64,000 nt of DNA from Hippophae tibetana (Eukaryota > Streptophyta > Magnoliopsida > Rosales > Elaeagnaceae): assembly GCA_037013495.1 (NCBI GenBank), contig CM072807.1:3135001-3199000 (forward strand), read 5' to 3'. Positions within the stretch are counted from its first letter, which is position 1. Each line of letters starts with the position of its first letter. Below are positions 59,762 through 64,000 of the stretch, piece by piece. The translations under genes were made by a program, and so were the position numbers. Under the pieces are notes generated by a model. That model worked only from the letters and a program-made list of their open reading frames with translations. It did not search any database and was not told the origin of the DNA.

Positions 59762-62700
59762 ATGTCTGTTCCTAAAGTGAATGAGAATCTTCTTAGAGAA
59801 CTTGAAGCAATTGGATTTTCAACAGCAGAAGCGACAAGGGCACTTCATTATTCTGGTGAATTAATGAGTTTGATCGATTTAGTAATCATGTTATCGAAAA
59901 AAAAGATTTAGTGATCCTTCATTAGTATAAAATATTCATTTTGATGTTATTATGCTTCTTTAGCTTATCATGTTTTAGTTTTTCCTTTCGACCAGGTAAT
60001 GATAGTCTTGAAGCTGCTGTAATTTGGATCTTTGATCACGAAAATGGCCCTGACATTGATCAAATGCCCTCTGTCACGTCTGAAATTGATAAAATGTCCT
60101 TGGTCTCATCTGATATTGGTCAAACGCCTTTGGTCTCATCTAATATTGGTCAAATGCCCTCGGTATGATTCTCTCTCTCTCTCGACTCAGGGTTGATAAG
60201 ATGGGTTCATAAAATTTATAGATTGTATCATGGGTTAATGGAATATCTTATCACCTCTATTAAAAAGTGTTATTGGTATAACCCGTATATTTTCATAATA
60301 TTACTGATCACCAAGGTGGTTTATGTATTTCAAACAAATTGTTTAGCTTATGAACTAAAAAGCTTATTGCTTTTACATAATTTCGTTGGATTTACTTTAA
60401 CCTGATTTTTTCAAGTACTTACAGGAAGCTGTGGATATTAATATTGAATCTTCTGAGTCATTCCAAATCACAGAAAAGATGAAAATTAAGGCACAAGAAT
60501 TAAGGTTAAAGCTTTTATTTCATTAAAATTATGCAGCTTTAGTAAAAACAATGAATCCATAGATATCAACCACTTTTTCTTGATCATTTGCAGCTGCTGT
60601 ATTAGTTTCTTTGTCAACTAATTTATTTGATTTTCTTAGATTTATTTTTCAAATGTGTTGTTATTTGTTAGATTTAAGGTTAATCCTTTCATTTCCAGTG
60701 TATTCAACTCCACGTCCTTCATTAACTTTGACTTCACTAAGTTTCAGGGATCGATTAATCAAGAAGGAAGAAAAAGAAAAGAAATTAGAAAGAAAAAAGG
60801 AGAAGGTATGGGCAATAATTTATTCATTCTCTTTTTAGTTATATTCTTCACGATCTTCCTTTTTTCTCCTCTTTTACAAGCATGAGATGATATCAATGAG
60901 ATAGTGTTGTTATTGTTAAGTGCACTGGGTTTCCAAACCAAAATACTAAGCCGGCTTTCTCCCAAATTTTTAGTCTGCTTCCCTGTTCACCTTTTTCAGG
61001 AGAGGATTCGTGCAGGCAAGGAACTTCTTGAAGCCAAGCGAATTGCAGAAGAAAATGAAAGAAGGCGGTCTGTTAATACCAATATGTTTTCTTATGCAGT
61101 TGAGTTTTATTTATTTCGGCCTCTTAATATTTTAAAATTCTGTGTCTGAGTGAAAAGTTCTCTCAGTGTTTTAGCCATGCGGAAAGCAGAGAATGAGGAG
61201 GAAAAAAGCGCGAGGGAGAAAATTTGCTGGAAACTAGAACAAGATAAGGTGCTTGTTGAATTCTTATCTCCTTTATACATTTTTCTTTTTTACTTTAAAT
61301 CTTATTTTGTTATAATATGTTACGTTGAGTTACTTTGTTTGTGTATCATCTTTTTTTATAAAACATGCTGAAGATAAGTAATATAGCAGCATGCTGGCCA
61401 CCAAAGATTTTGCTATGGACTGTTTGAGTAACCTCTCCCTAGTATCCTGAGCCTTGTACAACAATTTTGTGCAAGATGAAAACATTATGAAGGGAACTTC
61501 ATTAAGGGGATATTGTTTTAGGAAGTTGATGTCATTGCCATTAATAAGATATTGGCTATTCTGATTGCTTTGAAATGGTTTGATTTAAATTGTGTAATAG
61601 TTATGATTTTGACTTGTCTATCTTTGCTATGAATTGCATTCTTTACAGTTGGAAAGAAAGACTGTGTCTGGAATGCCACCAAAAAAACCTGTGCCATTGA
61701 AATTTTCTTACCCCATCCCTGTAGAGCAAGAACAAAAGGTATTGATATTTTTCAAATGATATATGTTACTTCAATGAATCCTATGTCTCATTGAATGCCA
61801 CTTGCTGAATTTAATCACATTTAGTTTTCTTTTGCTCTTCTTTGAGTTGCAGGACTCGCTGCTTATCAAGTCAGTCACAAAGGCAGAGCTCTTGAGAGAG
61901 TGTTTAAGGTATCTAAGGCGAAGCCATAAGGTAAATTAATTTTGTCTTGTTTCTCAAATTTCCAACTTGTGTTTCTTCTTGTAGTTTATTTACAACACTA
62001 CAGATGTGGTTGTATTACATTTTCGTCAAGGAATCTCTATCCAAAATTTGCACGGTTAAGAACTCCAAAGGGCATATAATATTGAAGTTTGATGTATGCC
62101 TTTTCGTACAAAAATGGAATGCAATGCTACTTGATGTATGCGTTTATAGCCTGATTTGTCTGAGGGGTTAAATTTTGCCTTGTTTAGAGTGGCTTCGTGC
62201 TTGTAGTGCTGTCGAGTTTTATGACACATTTTTGTTATAATGGTGTCCATTGTTCAATATGTTTCTTTTAATTGACATGTATAGGATGACGACGCTAGAG
62301 TGAGGAGGGCTTTCCAAACTTTGGTGATTTATGTTCGAAATGTTGCAAGGTATCCTGATGTAGAAAAGTTTAGGAAGATCAGATTGAGTAATCCATTGTT
62401 CCAGGTAAGGTGATCATCCCTACTTTCTTCATTTGTGTCTATATATCCCTGTTTTGTTTGTGAGCGTACGTGGTCAGGAATAAATTAAACCATCTAATAT
62501 TCTTACTTTAGAAGATGACTGTGTCAAGGGTAGCCCTTCAACCAAGAACCAAGAGCTCTTTCATCCTCTTGATTGCCTGATTATTATATTATCTGAGCTT
62601 GCTTTCTTACTTATTGAGCATTGCTGTTAAAACAATATCCAGTTTACTAGTTTTTTTTTTAGAGAAATGCTAATAATATACAAATTTACACTCAATTTTG

Positions 62701-63159
62701 CACCCACAATACTTATGTTATGTCATGTATCCTTAGCATTTCTCTTTTTTAATTGGGTTTTATTGGTGGTGTCAAATAAGTAGGTCAGCTTAATTCAATT
62801 CATTTAAAATTGATCTAATTAGCTGTTAAGACAAAGCTATTCACCTAGCTCAAAGAAGCTGATAAAACTGTTAAATGTCCATTGCTAAATTTATTTTTAA
62901 ATTTAATGTAATTTATTTTCTTTAATAAGCATAAGTGTTGTTTTAATTCCTTCAACAGGAGAGAGTTGCTAGGATGAAAGGAGGCATTGAGTTTCTTGAG
63001 CTTTGTGGGTTTGAGAGAACAGAAGGGGAACAATTTTTGTATCTTCCTCGTGGTAAGGTTGACATGGCATTATTAAACTCAGCTGGGTCTGAATTGAAAT
63101 CTGCAATTACAAACCCTTTCTTTGGACTTTTGTCAAGAGAAAGAGAAGATTCAGATTGA
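59762..63159 (+). CDS. UBA and PUB domain protein
   Basis: Ten coding exons: 59762-59855, 59996-60162, 60425-60504, 60748-60805, 61000-61067, 61167-61248, 61649-61738, 61853-61930, 62285-62404, 62959-63159. All GT-AG, all in phase, 1038 bases (345 residues plus TGA). Residues 6-45 are a UBA domain ([33 protein letters not shown]), which binds ubiquitin. Residues 50-86 are a 10-residue tandem repeat. Residues 105-185 are a highly charged coiled coil ([33 protein letters not shown]). Residues 225-335 form a PUB domain ([40 protein letters not shown]), known to bind the p97/CDC48 tail. Likely a CDC48 adaptor in ubiquitin-dependent turnover; it resembles Arabidopsis At1g04850-type proteins. No UBX domain is present. 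Confidence 0.9.
60052..60162 (+). repeat. In-frame 30-bp tandem repeats in exon 2 of the UBA-PUB gene
   Basis: 3.7 units encode [30 protein letters not shown] and NIGQMPS. The last two full units are nearly identical at DNA level. It lengthens the linker between UBA and coiled coil. Confidence 0.9.
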
Positions 63160-63314
63160 TATGAGGTTAAGAACTCCGAGCCTAATATTAGGTAGAAGGA
63201 AAGTTAAACCAGAAGGATTGTACAAAATTTATTTAAATTGTTTTCTTGAAATTGTATTTTGTGAATAGTATACGATACAATGTTTGTTAAATATCCAAGT
63301 AAATAAATTTCACC
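63160..63314 (+). other. 3' UTR of the UBA-PUB gene
   Basis: Follows the TGA. AT-rich with aataaattt near 63301, a possible polyadenylation signal. Confidence 0.4.
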
Positions 63315-63500
63315 TTAAACTTGTCTTATCCAATCCACTAAACTCTCTTGAAAATTTGAAATTTCGGAGGTCGTCTGATCTCCTAAGAATATCAATCTAC
63401 TGAACAATTCAATTTGATCCTCAGGGAGTTCTAGGCAAATGCCAAGTCCTCCATCTTCTGTTGGTCCATGCGATAACATCAAAATACCAGGATTGATTAC
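63315..63500 (-). pseudogene. Possible terminal exon of a BAHD-like acyltransferase
   Basis: Minus-strand frame ending at TAA (63315-63317) reads ...ILMLSHGPTEDGGLGICLEL, then PEDQIELFSRLIFLGDQTTS and ends DWIRQV. A glycine/acid-rich loop followed by an LELPEDQIELF-type segment near the C-terminus is reminiscent of BAHD acyltransferase tails, but no HxxxD or DFGWG motif is in the window and the upstream frame is interrupted. It could equally be a fragment of another family. Confidence 0.25.
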
Positions 63501-64000
63501 AATGGAAATTTAGCACTTGATTCTTCCCCATGATAAATCTTGTTCCAATTACAGCTTCCACCAAGTTATCACTGAAAAACCACTTTCCCCTACAGGGCAC
63601 TCCCCTGTCTTCTTAAGCTCCTTCACTGGCTCCCTCGTAAAGCTGACAATCAATGCATTTTATGTAAATCTACTCGAGGCTTATGGAACCATCTTTTTCC
63701 GGATGGAGTAATGCTTTATATCCTATTTTTGGTATCTCATTGCATTTTGCATGTACCACCAAGTGGTGCCACGTATAATATTTAGAGTAACTATAGTAAG
63801 AAAAGTTCAAAACAAATGAATCGAGGGTGATTTTAATAATTTTTAAATACTGACATGGCAATTATGTGGTGGTACTTATAGTGGTATACCAAAAGTCTAA
63901 CGTGTGATTTGTTCCCCGTTCTTCCATATCTTCAACTTCCCATCCTGGAGGACTACCTTACTTAGTCTAGCAATGTATTTGGAGACAAATAGATAGTGTG
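63501..64000. other. Window end, no gene seen
   Basis: Moderately AT-rich sequence. A frame at 63517-63711 has no recognisable product. Confidence 0.4.

Noticed and set aside
59941..60168. Single-exon reading of part of the UBA-PUB gene starting at 59941
   Set aside because: The first part is intron; the spliced model from 59762 gives a complete UBA domain and consistent phase.
61167..61248. Alternative acceptor at TTTTAG|CCATG for exon 6 of the UBA-PUB gene
   Set aside because: It would shift the frame; the CTCAG acceptor nine bases upstream keeps phase and gives the expected charged coiled coil.
1..64000. CRISPR arrays, operons, ribosome-binding sites, tRNA or rRNA genes
   Set aside because: The sequence is plant nuclear DNA; the repeats seen are transposon or minisatellite type, and no cloverleaf-like gene or tRNA B-box with matching A-box was found by eye.

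Overview
This is a nuclear segment from a dicot-type flowering plant. The non-coding DNA is very AT-rich, the genes are split by short GT-AG introns, and the proteins are plant-like (XRI1-like, ERD2, SUMO). Interspersed elements include a caulimovirid-type endogenous pararetrovirus, a Ty1/copia element, a miniature LTR element (TRIM) and a hAT-like element. I did not identify the species. There are no prokaryotic features and I saw no tRNA or rRNA gene.

Layout. 0.2-10.25 kb: an endogenous pararetrovirus cluster on the minus strand. Reading right to left it holds a decayed RT-RNase H and ORF2 (second copy), an intergenic region, a breakpoint, then RNase H, ORF2, an intergenic region with a tRNA-Met primer site, movement protein and capsid (first copy). 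The order resembles florendovirus-type genomes. 12.06-12.39 kb: a TRIM. 15.4-19.0 kb: a nine-exon XRI1-like gene on the minus strand. 21.9-27.8 kb: a degenerate large LTR element with an exact 5-bp target duplication. 29.9-34.7 kb: a six-exon ERD2 (K/HDEL receptor) gene on the plus strand, with a hAT-like element in intron 3. 36.2-38.4 kb: a three-exon SUMO gene on the minus strand. 38.6-45.9 kb: a gene-poor AT-rich stretch containing a small island of ACGT-core motifs. 45.9-51.1 kb: an eight-exon gene for a plant multi-membrane-segment protein of unknown function. 52.2-53.1 kb: a fossil pararetroviral reverse transcriptase on the plus strand. 54.2-59.1 kb: a decayed copia element on the minus strand with two LTRs. 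59.8-63.2 kb: a ten-exon UBA-PUB domain gene on the plus strand. 63.3-63.5 kb: a possible terminal exon on the minus strand.

The host genes are independent housekeeping or regulatory loci and form no pathway: DNA repair/meiosis (XRI1), ER retrieval (ERD2), protein modification (SUMO) and ubiquitin/p97-type adaptor work (UBA-PUB). I built the five gene models by hand. In each one every exon junction keeps the reading frame and the total length is a whole number of codons, which is the main internal support. The rest of the window is mostly layered mobile-element debris.
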